A DNA stretch of 44,548 nucleotides from Alphaproteobacteria bacterium UBA2903 (lineage in GTDB: Bacteria; Pseudomonadota; Alphaproteobacteria; CAAGCB01; CAG-977), in NCBI GenBank assembly GCA_002349565.1, contig DEDN01000033.1, positions 32,904-77,451 of the forward strand, written 5' to 3'. Shown piece by piece: positions 23,493-31,847 of this stretch. Every line of letters begins with the position of its first letter. Position 1 is the stretch's first letter. Both the position numbers and the translations under genes were made by a program. The notes under the pieces are model-generated. The model saw only the letters and a list, made by a program, of their open reading frames with translations. It had not been told where the DNA came from and made no database searches.

Positions 23493-24287
23493 ATGACAGG
23501 CATTCCGTTTCCCGCGCTCGACCCCGTGGCGATTCACTTCGGACCGTTCGGTCTGCGCTGGTATTCGCTGGCGTATCTGGCGGGAATCGTACTCAGCTGG
23601 TTTTTGACCAAGCGCATGGTGCGCCGCTATCCGTCCCCCGTGTCGGGCGAAATGATCGACGATTCGTTTTTCTGGATGACGGTCGGCATGATTTTGGGCG
23701 GCAGACTGGGGTATGTGTTCTTTTACAACTTCGGTTATTATTGGGAACATCCGTGGCAAATTTTGGCGCTGTGGCACGGCGGCATGTCGTTTCACGGCGG
23801 GCTGCTGGGCGTGATTATAGCAATGTTCTGCTATACGCGCAGCGTCCGAGTCGGCTTTTTCGACTTGTCCGACTTAATCGCCTGCGTCGCGCCGATAGGG
23901 CTGTTTTTCGGGCGGCTGGCAAACTTTGTCAACGCCGAACTGTACGGGCGCGTCACCACCGTTCCGTGGGGCGTCGTGTTTCCGCACGCGGGACCGCTGC
24001 CCCGTCATCCCAGTCAAATCTACGAAAGCTGTTTCGAGGGCGTTTTGCTGTTCATTTTGCTTTATACGCTGTGGACGCGGTGCGTCTGGGCGCGGATTCG
24101 CCCCGGATTCGTATCGGGGCTGTTTCTGGTCGGCTATGCGGCGGCGCGCGGCGTATTGGAAAACTTCCGCGAACCCGACGCGCAAATCGGATTTTTGTTC
24201 GCGCGGGTGACCATGGGACAAATGCTGACCGTGCCGATGTTGATCGTCGGAATCGGAATTATGCTGTGGAGCGCAAAAAAAGCTTAG
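23493..24287 (+). CDS. lgt: Prolipoprotein diacylglyceryl transferase
   Basis: A 264-residue polytopic inner-membrane enzyme that transfers diacylglycerol from phosphatidylglycerol to the lipobox Cys, the first step of lipoprotein maturation; LptE, the DUF3576 protein and two other lipoproteins here are its likely clients. About seven hydrophobic segments are visible. Signature elements are LGGRLGYVFFYN, HGGMSFHGGLLG (catalytic His), GRLANFVNAELYGR (the Lgt signature with the essential Arg/Asn/Glu) and HPSQIYE. AAGGAGC precedes the ATG by 7-11 nt. In the operon hldD-lgt-pgeF-prs. The SAM methyltransferase gene (midA) often found after lgt in relatives is absent. Confidence 0.97.
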   Translation: MTGIPFPALDPVAIHFGPFGLRWYSLAYLAGIVLSWFLTKRMVRRYPSPVSGEMIDDSFFWMTVGMILGGRLGYVFFYNFGYYWEHPWQILALWHGGMSFHGGLLGVIIAMFCYTRSVRVGFFDLSDLIACVAPIGLFFGRLANFVNAELYGRVTTVPWGVVFPHAGPLPRHPSQIYESCFEGVLLFILLYTLWTRCVWARIRPGFVSGLFLVGYAAARGVLENFREPDAQIGFLFARVTMGQMLTVPMLIVGIGIMLWSAKKA

Positions 24288-24337
24288 ACATCGCGGGCAA
24301 ACTCTGGTATCTGATAGGAACTGTGGAGCTTTGAAAA

Positions 24338-25102
24338 ATGACTGAATTAGCTTTCGCCGAAAATGTCCGTTACCGTTTTTTCACACGCAAAAACGGCGTG
24401 TCCGAAGGTGACTTCGCTTCGCTGAACTGTTCGGTCAAGGTCGGCGACGACCCCGCGAAAGTGCGCGAAAACATGCGCCGCGTGGCGGGAAATATGGGGT
24501 GCACCGTCGAAAAGCTGTTTGTTCTGCACCAAACCCATTCGTCCATTGTCCTTCCCGTGCTGTCCAACGAACCGTTTGACAAGACTCCGTACGGCGACGC
24601 TTTGGTTACCAAAACTCCGAATATCTTTTTAGGCATCAAAACCGCGGATTGCGCGCCCGTTTTGCTGGCGGACGAGCTGAACGGCGTCGTCGCGGCGGCG
24701 CATGCGGGATGGCGCGGCGCGGTCGGCGGCATTTTGGAAAACACAATCCAAGCCATGATCGACATGGGCGCGGAACGCAAGAATATCTCGGCTTTAATCG
24801 GACCGTGCATCGCTTTGCAGTCCTATGAGGTCGGCGAAGATATGCACACGGAATTTATGCAGGCGGACGTGAAGTCGGCTCTGTTTTTTGTGCCGGCGGG
24901 CGCCGGCAAGTATCGGTTTGACCTGCCCGGCTATGTTCTGGCGCGTTTGGAACGGGCTGAAATCGGGGCGGCTGAATGGTGCGGCGAGGATACCTATTCC
25001 ATGGCGGACAAGTATTTTTCGCATCGCCGTTCGTCGCAGGCGGGGCATCAAAGCGGTCGGCAGATTGCCGTTATCGGCATGCCGGACGAAACTTTATATT
25101 AA
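24338..25102 (+). CDS. pgeF: Peptidoglycan editing factor / purine nucleoside phosphorylase-like (laccase-domain) protein
   Basis: A 254-residue YfiH/DUF152-family protein. Homologs act on purine nucleosides and help exclude L-Ser-containing precursors from peptidoglycan; older annotations call them polyphenol oxidases. Zinc-site motifs are present: VLHQTHSSIV, IKTADCAPVLLAD and AAAHAGWRGAVGGI, followed by ALIGPCIALQSYEVG and, near the end, YFSHRRSSQAGHQSGRQIAV. GGAG lies 9 nt before the ATG. It is between lgt and prs, an arrangement familiar from alphaproteobacteria. Its precise substrate in this organism is not known. Confidence 0.95.
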   Translation: MTELAFAENVRYRFFTRKNGVSEGDFASLNCSVKVGDDPAKVRENMRRVAGNMGCTVEKLFVLHQTHSSIVLPVLSNEPFDKTPYGDALVTKTPNIFLGIKTADCAPVLLADELNGVVAAAHAGWRGAVGGILENTIQAMIDMGAERKNISALIGPCIALQSYEVGEDMHTEFMQADVKSALFFVPAGAGKYRFDLPGYVLARLERAEIGAAEWCGEDTYSMADKYFSHRRSSQAGHQSGRQIAVIGMPDETLY

Positions 25103-25118
25103 CAACTGGGGAAAATTG

Positions 25119-26051
25119 ATGAAAATTTTTTCGGGAAACAGCAACGTTCCGTTCGCGGAAGCCGTCGCAAACTATATGGACACGTCCCTTTCCAAGTGTT
25201 CCGTCCGTCGGTTCGCGGATAACGAAGTCTTTGTCGAAGTGCAGGAAACCGTGCGCGGGCAGGATGTCTACATCATCCAGCCGACCAGCACGCCCGTGAA
25301 CGACAATTTGATGGAACTGCTGATTATGCTCGACACGTTCCGCCGTTCGTCGGCGCGCCGCATTACCGCCGTTGTGCCGTACTTCGGCTATGCGCGCCAA
25401 GACCGCCGTTCCGCGCCGCGCACCCCGATTTCCGCGAAACTGGTTGCGAACCTGATTACCTCCGCCGGTGCAAACCGCGTTGTAACCATGGATTTGCATG
25501 CGGGACAGATTCAAGGCTTCTTTGACATTCCCGTCGACAACCTGATGGCTGCCCCCGTGATGGTCAAGGACATTCTGTACCATTTCCGCGACAAAACCCC
25601 GATGATTGTGTCGCCCGACGTCGGCGGCGTCGTCCGCGCCCGTGCGATTGCGAAACGCCTGCACGCCGATTTGGCGATTATCGACAAACGCCGCGAACGC
25701 GCCGGCGTATCCGAAGTAATGAACATCATCGGCGACGTCAAAGGACAGGACTGCATTCTGGTTGACGACATCGTTGATTCCGCGGGTACTTTGTGCAACG
25801 CCGCGGTGGCTTTGCGCGATGCGGGGGCGACTTCGGTTCACGCGTATGTAACGCACGGCGTTTTGTCTGGCGAAGCGGTCAACCGCGTTACCAATTCGCC
25901 GCTGGAATCGCTGGTCATCACGGACAGCATCGAAGCGTCCGAAGCGGTTAAAAAAGCCCCGAACATCCGCGTGATTTCCGTTGCGGAACTGGTGGGCGAA
26001 TCCATCCTGCGCATCAGCGAAGAACGGTCTGTCACCAGTCTGTTTTACTAA
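25119..26051 (+). CDS. prs: Ribose-phosphate pyrophosphokinase (PRPP synthetase)
   Basis: A 310-residue enzyme making PRPP from ribose 5-phosphate and ATP for purine, pyrimidine, NAD, His and Trp synthesis. The start MKIFSGNSNVPFAEAVANY is characteristic. The flexible loop FGYARQDRRSAPRTPISAKL, the metal-binding DLHAGQIQGFFDIPVDNL, VSPDVGGVVRARAIAKRL and the PRPP loop VDDIVDSAGTL are intact. I use the ATG at 25119 with GGGG 7 nt upstream; the open frame extends back into pgeF but that part is not Prs-like. 16 nt after pgeF; a strong terminator follows. In relatives rplY usually follows closely; here about 6 kb of accessory DNA intervenes. Confidence 0.98.
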   Translation: MKIFSGNSNVPFAEAVANYMDTSLSKCSVRRFADNEVFVEVQETVRGQDVYIIQPTSTPVNDNLMELLIMLDTFRRSSARRITAVVPYFGYARQDRRSAPRTPISAKLVANLITSAGANRVVTMDLHAGQIQGFFDIPVDNLMAAPVMVKDILYHFRDKTPMIVSPDVGGVVRARAIAKRLHADLAIIDKRRERAGVSEVMNIIGDVKGQDCILVDDIVDSAGTLCNAAVALRDAGATSVHAYVTHGVLSGEAVNRVTNSPLESLVITDSIEASEAVKKAPNIRVISVAELVGESILRISEERSVTSLFY

Positions 26052-26065
26052 AAACCGCCTTTTTG

Positions 26066-26093
26066 AAAAGCCGTCGAAACCGACGGCTTTTTT
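26066..26093. terminator. Strong terminator after prs, shared with the araC-type gene
   Basis: An 11-bp stem, AAAAGCCGTCG (26066-26076) with CGACGGCTTTT (26081-26091), loop AAAC, and T6 at 26088-26093. The minus exit is TTTTCAAAAAGG, so it can also end the AraC-family gene whose stop is at 26104. Confidence 0.9.
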
Positions 26094-26103
26094 GTTGTCC
26101 GCG

Positions 26104-27006
26104 TTACGCCGTCAGCCGCTTTATGTCGCGCGCGGGCGGCAAGCCGAAGCGGCGTTTGTATTCCGCGCTGAACTGCGTCGCGCTTTCGTATCCGACGGCA
26201 TAGGCGGCTTTTTGCGCGTCAAAGCTTTTCGCCAGCATCAAACGCTGCGCTTCGTTCAGCCGAATTTGCTTTTGGTACTGAATGGGGCTGAGCGTTGTTA
26301 CTTTCATAAAATTGCGGTAAAAAGTGGATGCCGTCATGCCGAACCGTTCCGCCAGATTTTCGACGTTTATTTTTTCGGCAAAGTTGTTTTTAATCCATTC
26401 GACGGCTTTTAAAATCTGATGGTCTTTGCTGCCGACGGTGTTAAGGGTCGCGATATAATCGCCCGCCGCCCCCGTCAGCAGTCTGTAATGAATTTCCCGC
26501 AACACCAGCGGCGCCATGATTTTTTGTTCCTCTTCGGATTTTTCCGCCAGTTCCGTCAGCCGCAAAAACGCGTCCAGCAAAGGCGTTCCGGCTTCGGCAA
26601 CCGCCATTGCGCGGTGAACGCCGCCCGTTGATTTCGGTAAAGGAATTTCGCGCAGCAAATCGGCAATGATTCCGCTGTCCAGTTCGATGTACAAAGCCAA
26701 ATACGGTTTTTCGGGCGACGCTTCGGACACATGGCAAGTGCTGGGAATGTCCAGATTCGTCACCATATATTGCCCCGCGCCGTACTCCATTTCCTCCGAT
26801 CCCAGAACGGAGTGCTTTTTACCTTGCAAAATCAGCAGGGCAAGCGGGTTGTAAATACTGCATCGGGGCGAAGTCGGATGCTGTAAATGCGCCATTGTCA
26901 GTTTGCACGCAGCGATTTTCAAAACCGTCGGTTCGGGCATCAGTTTCAACAACTGCCGCTTCAACAAATCGATTTTTTCCGAAACACTCTTATCAAATTC
27001 GCTCAT
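26104..27006 (-). CDS. AraC-family transcriptional regulator (AraC_N type)
   Basis: A 300-residue regulator. The N-terminal part (about 1-190) resembles the AraC_N family: CSIYNPLALLILQGKKHSVL, then YGAGQYMVTNLDIPSTCHV. The C-terminal double helix-turn-helix spans about 200-295, with ENLAERFGMTASTFYRNFMK and AAYAVGYESATQFSAEYKRRFG. Such regulators (for example E. coli YqhC) often control adjacent oxidoreductases; here it diverges from a hydrolase-aldo/keto reductase pair, which fits. GAGAGG lies about 5 nt before the ATG. The direct repeat at 27071-27090 in the divergent region is a plausible operator. Effector unknown, though aldehydes are possible by analogy. Confidence 0.92.
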   Translation of the reverse strand: MSEFDKSVSEKIDLLKRQLLKLMPEPTVLKIAACKLTMAHLQHPTSPRCSIYNPLALLILQGKKHSVLGSEEMEYGAGQYMVTNLDIPSTCHVSEASPEKPYLALYIELDSGIIADLLREIPLPKSTGGVHRAMAVAEAGTPLLDAFLRLTELAEKSEEEQKIMAPLVLREIHYRLLTGAAGDYIATLNTVGSKDHQILKAVEWIKNNFAEKINVENLAERFGMTASTFYRNFMKVTTLSPIQYQKQIRLNEAQRLMLAKSFDAQKAAYAVGYESATQFSAEYKRRFGLPPARDIKRLTA

Positions 27007-27070
27007 TTTTCCCTCTCTTCGGCTTGTTCAAGCCATTTTAAGGCTGTTTTCGCCACCTCGTCAAGGCAAG

Positions 27071-27090
27071 TGATAGAATTTGATAAGAAT
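27071..27090. promoter_or_regulatory. Tandem direct repeat, candidate AraC-family operator
   Basis: TGATAGAATT and TGATAAGAAT sit head to tail with a 10-bp period, one helical turn, in the divergent region between the regulator and its likely targets. This is the usual geometry for AraC-type half-sites. It lies about 40 bp upstream of the target -10 box. Confidence 0.45.
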
Positions 27091-27130
27091 ATGCCAGAAT
27101 CATGTATTCAATCATCCCGTTCGCCGTTTT

Positions 27131-27136
27131 TATAAT
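27131..27136 (+). promoter_or_regulatory. Consensus -10 box of the hydrolase-reductase operon
   Basis: A perfect TATAAT lies 32 nt before the hydrolase ATG. No good -35 box stands at the right distance (TTCAAT at 27107-27112 is the best), which is typical of activator-dependent promoters and fits control by the adjacent AraC-type protein. Confidence 0.5.
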
Positions 27137-27167
27137 AGCGGTACAACATCAAAACGGGAGGATGCTT

Positions 27168-28229
27168 ATGCAAAAAATCATTACGGCAGTTTTGGCGGCG
27201 GCTTTGATTGGCGGAGCGGCATATCATTTTAAGGTACTGCGCAGCAACTTTGTCATCGCCGATCAAGGATCGTTTATGGCGGGCGGAACGGTTTTGCACC
27301 ATACGGGAAAATACACAAGCCCGTACAGCCCCGACGGGCAGACTTTTCACGGCGATCACGCTTACGTTTTCTGGCAAAAACCATTCAAAGCGCGCAAATA
27401 TCCGCTGGTATTCATTCACGGAATCGGACAGTTTTCCAAGACTTTTGAAACAACGCCCGACGGACGGGACGGGTTTCAAAACATCTTTTTGAAAAAACGG
27501 TTCGCCGTGTATCTGGTTGACCAAGCGCGGCGCGGACGCGCGGGACGCAGTACGGAAAAAGCGACCGTTGAACCCGTTTTCGACGAACAGCTGTGGTTCG
27601 ACCGCTTCCGCATCGGGACGTATCCGAACTACTTTGACGGCGTGCAGTTCAAGCAGGGCAAGGAAACGCTGGGACAATTTTTCCGCCAGATGACGCCGAA
27701 CATCGGCAGGCAGGATTTCAACGTCTATGCCGACGCTTATGCCGCCGTATTGGAAAAAACGGGCGACGCCATCCTTGTTACACACTCGCAAGGCGGGGCG
27801 GTCGGCTGGCTGACGGCGCGCAAAACCGATAAAATCAAAGCGATTGTGTCCTATGAACCGGGCGGCAGCTTTCCGTTCGTCAAGGATGAAAATCCGACGG
27901 CGATGAAAGCGGAATCGGGACAGGGCGAAACCGTCGAAATAACCTAAGACGAAATGCGGAAATACACACGCTTTCCGATTGTCATTTACTACGGCGACAA
28001 CATGCCCGCCGACGAAACGGCGACGCAGGAACAAAAACGGTGGCGCAACCGCTTGGAAATCGCCCGCAAATGGGCTAAAGCCGTCAACAAACGCGGCGGG
28101 GACGCAACGGTCGTTCACTTGCCCGACGCCGGACTGCACGGCAATACGCACTTTCCGTTTTCCGACTTGAACAACTTGGACGTGGCAAAGCTGATGTCGG
28201 ATTGGCTGCATGAAAAAGGCTTGGATTAA
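27168..28229 (+). pseudogene. Alpha/beta hydrolase, interrupted by an in-frame TAA
   Basis: The gene encodes a secreted or anchored alpha/beta hydrolase. The N-terminal hydrophobic leader MQKIITAVLAAALIGGAAY is followed by LVFIHGIGQFSKTFE (oxyanion strand), VDQARRGRAGRS, and the nucleophile elbow VTHSQGGAVGW (Ser in HSQGG). A TAA at 27945-27947 ends translation after residue 259, and the same frame continues at once with YTRFPIVIYYGDN and HLPDAGLHGNTHFPFSDLNN (catalytic His) to a stop at 28229. The C-terminal part is needed for the catalytic triad, so the short product should be inactive unless the stop is read through. GGAGG lies 6 nt before the ATG at 27168. First gene of an operon with the aldo/keto reductase. 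A base-call error is possible. Confidence 0.85.
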
Positions 28230-28240
28230 GGAGAAACACT

Positions 28241-29340
28241 ATGAACAGACGCGATTTTTTGAAAACGGGACTGGTTTTCACGGGCGGTTTGGCTTTGGGC
28301 GCGGCGGCAAAGGCGGCTTTGCCCGAACGAAAGGATGCTTTTTTCCGCGACGCCAGAACGTTGAACAACGGCGGCTTGACGGTTTCAGCGCTGGGATTCG
28401 GGTGCATGGGCTTGACCTATAACCGCAGTCGGCATCCCGAAAAAAGCAGCTGATAAAGCTGCTGCACCAAGCCGTCGAACGCGGCGTAACGCTGTTCGAC
28501 ACGGCGGAGGGATACGGTCCCTTTACCAACGCAGAACTGGTCGGCGAAGCCCTTTCCCCGTTCAAGGACAAAGTGCTGATAGCGACCAAATTCGGACATG
28601 CTTACAAAAACGGCAAAAGGGACATGAGCCACGAAGACAGCCGTCCAGAACACATCCGCCAAGTGTGCGACGACTGTTTGCGGCGGCTGAAAATCGACAC
28701 TATCGGGCTGTTTTATCAGCACCGTTTCGACGTCAACACGCCGATAGAAGATGTTGCGGGAACGGTCGTCGACTTGATTAAAGAGGGCAAAGTCCGCCAT
28801 TTCGGATTGTGCGAAATCAGCGCGGAAACGCTGAAAAAAGCACACAAAGAATATCCCGTCGCGGCGGTTCAAAGCGAGTATTCCATCATGTTTCGCGATC
28901 CCGAAACCAAACTGCTGCCCGTTTTAAAAGAGCTGGGCATAGGCTTTGTGCCGTACAGTCCTTTGGGACGCGGATTTTTGACGGGAAGCATTACGGAATA
29001 CACGCAATTCGACCCGAAAAACGACAACCGCCAAACCTTGCCCCGCTTTACACCGCAAGCCATTCGTCAAAACCTGCGGCTGGTTGAAAAGCTGAACGCT
29101 TTCGGGCGCACGCGGGGGATGACGGCGGCGCAGGTGTCTTTGGCTTGGCTGGTGGCGAAGTACGACAAAATCGTGCCGATTCCGGGAACAACAAAGCTGT
29201 CGCATTTGGAGGAAAACCTGCGTTCAACAGAGTTCAAACTGTCGTCCGCCGACATTGCCGAACTGGATAAAATCGCAAACGAAACACCGATTGCGGGCGA
29301 CCGCTATGGCGCGCAGCAGGCGGCTTTGGTCGGCAAGTGA
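28241..29340 (+). pseudogene. Tat-exported aldo/keto reductase, split by a frameshift at an A6 run
   Basis: The N-terminus MNRRDFLKTGLVFTGGLALG is a twin-arginine signal, so the intact protein would be a periplasmic NAD(P)-dependent aldo/keto reductase. The first frame runs 28241-28453 (70 codons, through SALGFGCMGLTYN) and stops just after the A6 at 28440-28445. Reading in the -1 frame from 28444 restores KQLIKLLHQAVERGVTLFDT, then AEGYGPFTNAEL with catalytic Asp and Tyr, LIATKFG (Lys), FYQHRFD (His), and runs to 29340 without interruption. A single missing A explains everything. A 7-bp hairpin (28445-28451 with 28457-28463) directly follows the A run, so slippage is possible but unproven. 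AAGGAG lies 8 nt before the ATG. Confidence 0.88.
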
Positions 29341-29358
29341 AAAGATGTCGAAAAATTG

Positions 29359-29386
29359 AAACAGGCGGAAAAATTTCCGCCTGTTT
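29359..29386. terminator. Bidirectional hairpin terminator between the reductase and the restriction-modification gene
   Basis: AAACAGGCGGAAA (29359-29371) is complementary to TTTCCGCCTGTTT (29374-29386); with a realistic loop this gives about 11 bp. The minus exit is T-rich (TTCAATTTTTC); the plus side ends in the stem's own TTT. It lies 5 nt from the restriction-modification stop. Confidence 0.75.
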
Positions 29387-29391
29387 AAAAA

Positions 29392-31809
29392 TCACTTCAT
29401 AAATCCGTATTCATAAACAGTAGGGCGCAGTTTTTGTTCCAGCTGTTTATAAGCGGTTTCAAATTCCGAAAAATCAACGGGTTTGGATATTGTCGTTTCG
29501 TTGTATTTCCGCAAAGCGTTTCTGATTTGAAACCAGCCCACGTCCGAATTTTCAAGCTTGAATTCTCGTTTGACCGGTTGCGGCAGGCTTAGTTCAAAAT
29601 ACTTTTTCCACAATTTTTTGCCGGCGTTCAAAACGGATTTGGCTTCCTCCGAAAATTTTTTGTTTTTCATATACTTGACCATAAAATCGCTTTTAAATCT
29701 GTTTTCCGCGCCGACTTCGTTTTCCGAATACGGTATGAAATGATTGACGACGAGCCAGTTTTGACCGTTCCATTCCAAATTTTGAACGGAAGCGGTGAAA
29801 TTGCCGGCGTTGAACAGCATATACATCAAACAGTCTTTGAAAAATTCGTCGGGTAAATCCTTGTCGGGCTGTAAAAACTGGTCGCGGTCGTTGACCCAGC
29901 CATGTTTGACCAGATGTTCGACGAAAAATAAAACGGCGGCTTGACGCAAGTTGTCTTTCGTAACGTAAAAACCATTCCCGCGAGAAGCGGCGGAAGACAA
30001 CAGGTAAACATATTTTTGCGCGTTCTGCACATCGTTCGTTCCCGCGCACATATAGCCGACGGCGTTGTCAGCCCATGTCTTGACCCGCGGATTGCCGTCT
30101 GCCGCAGTAATAGCTGATTTCAGCGGAACGACAGGCGTTTTATTCGCTTTCGGACGCTTTATCCAGCGACTGAGAAAACTGTCCGACGGAATGTTGTAAA
30201 ATTTCTTTTCCCCCTGCGGTTCACCGTTTTTTGACAGGATTTCCGTTGAAATGTCCGTTATTTCTTTGCGTTTGCGGCTGTTGTTGCTTGTTTTCCAAAT
30301 CAGAAAACCGATCGGAAAGTCGCCTTTCAATCCGTCGAACGCTTTGCTGTGAACTATAAAGCCGTTCATATACTCCGCATTCCATCGTTTGCGGAAATCC
30401 TCGAAATTCGGGGCGTTAACATATTTCAATTTGCTGAACATCGCCAAAACGGCGTCGGGCATTTCAACCGCAATTCGCGCAACAAACTGCATGAACAGTT
30501 CGTTGCTTGCTTTGCCCCAGTCGGGCATACCCTTTTCGGCGAATTTCGTTTTGGCGACTCCTGTTTTGTTTTTGGCTTTGCCGACGCCTTTCGCCGTGTT
30601 GTCGGCGTTTGTCGCTTCGGCATAAGGCGGATTGATTAAAATCAGAATTTTTCTTTTTTCTTGAATCGCCGTTCGCAGTTCGGCGGGCAGTTTTCCCGTC
30701 AGGGAATAGTCGATCTTTCCGTCGTCCGTTATGTCGTCGTTCAGATAATCGTATTGAAAACGATAGGCGCCGACGCACGTCTTTGTCGCCGTCATAATGT
30801 CAACGTCGTTTTGTTCCAGCGTGCTCATGAACAAATTTCTGGGGTTTGAATGTTTTGTTTCCAGATTTCCGACGCCGCAGCACATATCCCAGACGATATA
30901 GTTTCTCTGCCAGTTTTTTCCCAAAGTTTTCGCCAGCAGTTCATAAGCTTTGTCCACGATGTGCAAAGGCGTGTAAAACGCGCCTTTGAAATCGCGTTCA
31001 TTGACCGGAATCAGGCAGTCCCGCCGTTCCAGCAGATAGTCACGGTATTTCTGTTCGGGCGGACGGTCGTAAATCGCCCAAAATTGCTGGTATCTTTCCT
31101 GATTTCCGATTTCATACAAACGCCCTTTCAACAAAAACGCCGGCATATTGTTTTTGTGGATCAGCTCGGCTGGCAGTTTTTGATGCGTGGCTGTTTTTCC
31201 GTCGCTCATAATATCGGCGTAAAACAGCAGGGAATATTCGTCCGTGTTCAAATTTCCGATTTCGCGTCCGATCATGTCCACCCACCTGTCGAACACCTGT
31301 TTCAGATTGTCCGGCGTGATTTGCGTGCGAATGATTTTGCGGTGCTTGACGGCGTTTTTGACCGTTTTTATAAACTCGTCGCTTTGTGTTTCGATTTGAA
31401 AAGCGACAAAGCGCGTCCCGATATACGCCGATACGGTTTCCAAAGCTTCCCGCGTGTATTTGCTGGCGGATTTTCCCCAGTCGATTTCCTTTGTTTTGCT
31501 TTTTTCTGTCAGAAAAGGCAGGATTTTGGCTGTTTCCATAATCGCCGCCTTGACGCAGTCCATCACGCAAAGAAACGGCGGCACTTCCTCGCCTTTTTTA
31601 TGGGCGGCGAACACATAGCACAGCAACTGCGTAAACATTTCATAAACGGATGTTTGACCGCCTTTTTTGGTTTCAAACCAAATTTCCTTTGTTTGTATGT
31701 CAATCAGATTTTTTTGGGTTCTTTTCAATCCCAGGACATCAATATAAATGTCTTTGACGTCTTCTTCACTGCTGACGCTTTGCAGTCGTTCAAATAGTGT
31801 TTTAGCCAT
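29392..31809 (-). CDS. Single-polypeptide restriction-modification enzyme (type IIG-like), N6-adenine methyltransferase
   Basis: An 805-residue protein. The central methyltransferase region has motif I in VWDMCCGVGNLE (near residue 306) and motif IV ILINPPYAE (NPPY, near residue 392), the order and sequence of gamma-class N6-adenine methylases. The N-terminus has Asp37 and, 9 residues later, Glu46-x-Lys48 (WFETKKG), a plausible PD-(D/E)xK nuclease site. The last 300 residues probably hold target recognition. No separate nuclease or specificity gene is nearby, so a type IIG fusion is the best reading; an orphan methyltransferase is the alternative. I start at the ATG at 31809 (MAKTLFERL) with GGGG 7 nt upstream; an ATG at 31854 lies before a terminator hairpin. 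It is in the accessory block between prs and rplY. Confidence 0.85.
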   Translation of the reverse strand: MAKTLFERLQSVSSEEDVKDIYIDVLGLKRTQKNLIDIQTKEIWFETKKGGQTSVYEMFTQLLCYVFAAHKKGEEVPPFLCVMDCVKAAIMETAKILPFLTEKSKTKEIDWGKSASKYTREALETVSAYIGTRFVAFQIETQSDEFIKTVKNAVKHRKIIRTQITPDNLKQVFDRWVDMIGREIGNLNTDEYSLLFYADIMSDGKTATHQKLPAELIHKNNMPAFLLKGRLYEIGNQERYQQFWAIYDRPPEQKYRDYLLERRDCLIPVNERDFKGAFYTPLHIVDKAYELLAKTLGKNWQRNYIVWDMCCGVGNLETKHSNPRNLFMSTLEQNDVDIMTATKTCVGAYRFQYDYLNDDITDDGKIDYSLTGKLPAELRTAIQEKRKILILINPPYAEATNADNTAKGVGKAKNKTGVAKTKFAEKGMPDWGKASNELFMQFVARIAVEMPDAVLAMFSKLKYVNAPNFEDFRKRWNAEYMNGFIVHSKAFDGLKGDFPIGFLIWKTSNNSRKRKEITDISTEILSKNGEPQGEKKFYNIPSDSFLSRWIKRPKANKTPVVPLKSAITAADGNPRVKTWADNAVGYMCAGTNDVQNAQKYVYLLSSAASRGNGFYVTKDNLRQAAVLFFVEHLVKHGWVNDRDQFLQPDKDLPDEFFKDCLMYMLFNAGNFTASVQNLEWNGQNWLVVNHFIPYSENEVGAENRFKSDFMVKYMKNKKFSEEAKSVLNAGKKLWKKYFELSLPQPVKREFKLENSDVGWFQIRNALRKYNETTISKPVDFSEFETAYKQLEQKLRPTVYEYGFMK

Positions 31810-31816
31810 AAAAAAT

Positions 31817-31847
31817 CCCCAAAAACCGCCTTTTAGGCGGCTCGGGG
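31817..31847 (-). terminator. Terminator/attenuator hairpin overlapping the ribosome site of the restriction-modification gene
   Basis: On the minus strand CCGCCT (31840-31835), loop AAA and AGGCGG (31831-31826) are followed by TTTTT, a compact intrinsic terminator only 17 nt before the start codon. The flanking CCCC (31847-31844) can pair with GGGG (31820-31817), which is the Shine-Dalgarno of the gene. The structure could therefore limit both transcription and translation. Confidence 0.65.

Noticed and set aside
27954..28229. A separate 91-codon gene after the hydrolase stop.
   Set aside because: It is in the same frame, has no ribosome site, and continues the conserved C-terminus of the hydrolase, so it is part of an interrupted gene.
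28573..29340. A short aldo/keto reductase starting at an internal ATG.
   Set aside because: The catalytic Asp/Tyr strand lies upstream in the same frame (from 28444), so this is the tail of a frameshifted gene rather than an independent enzyme.
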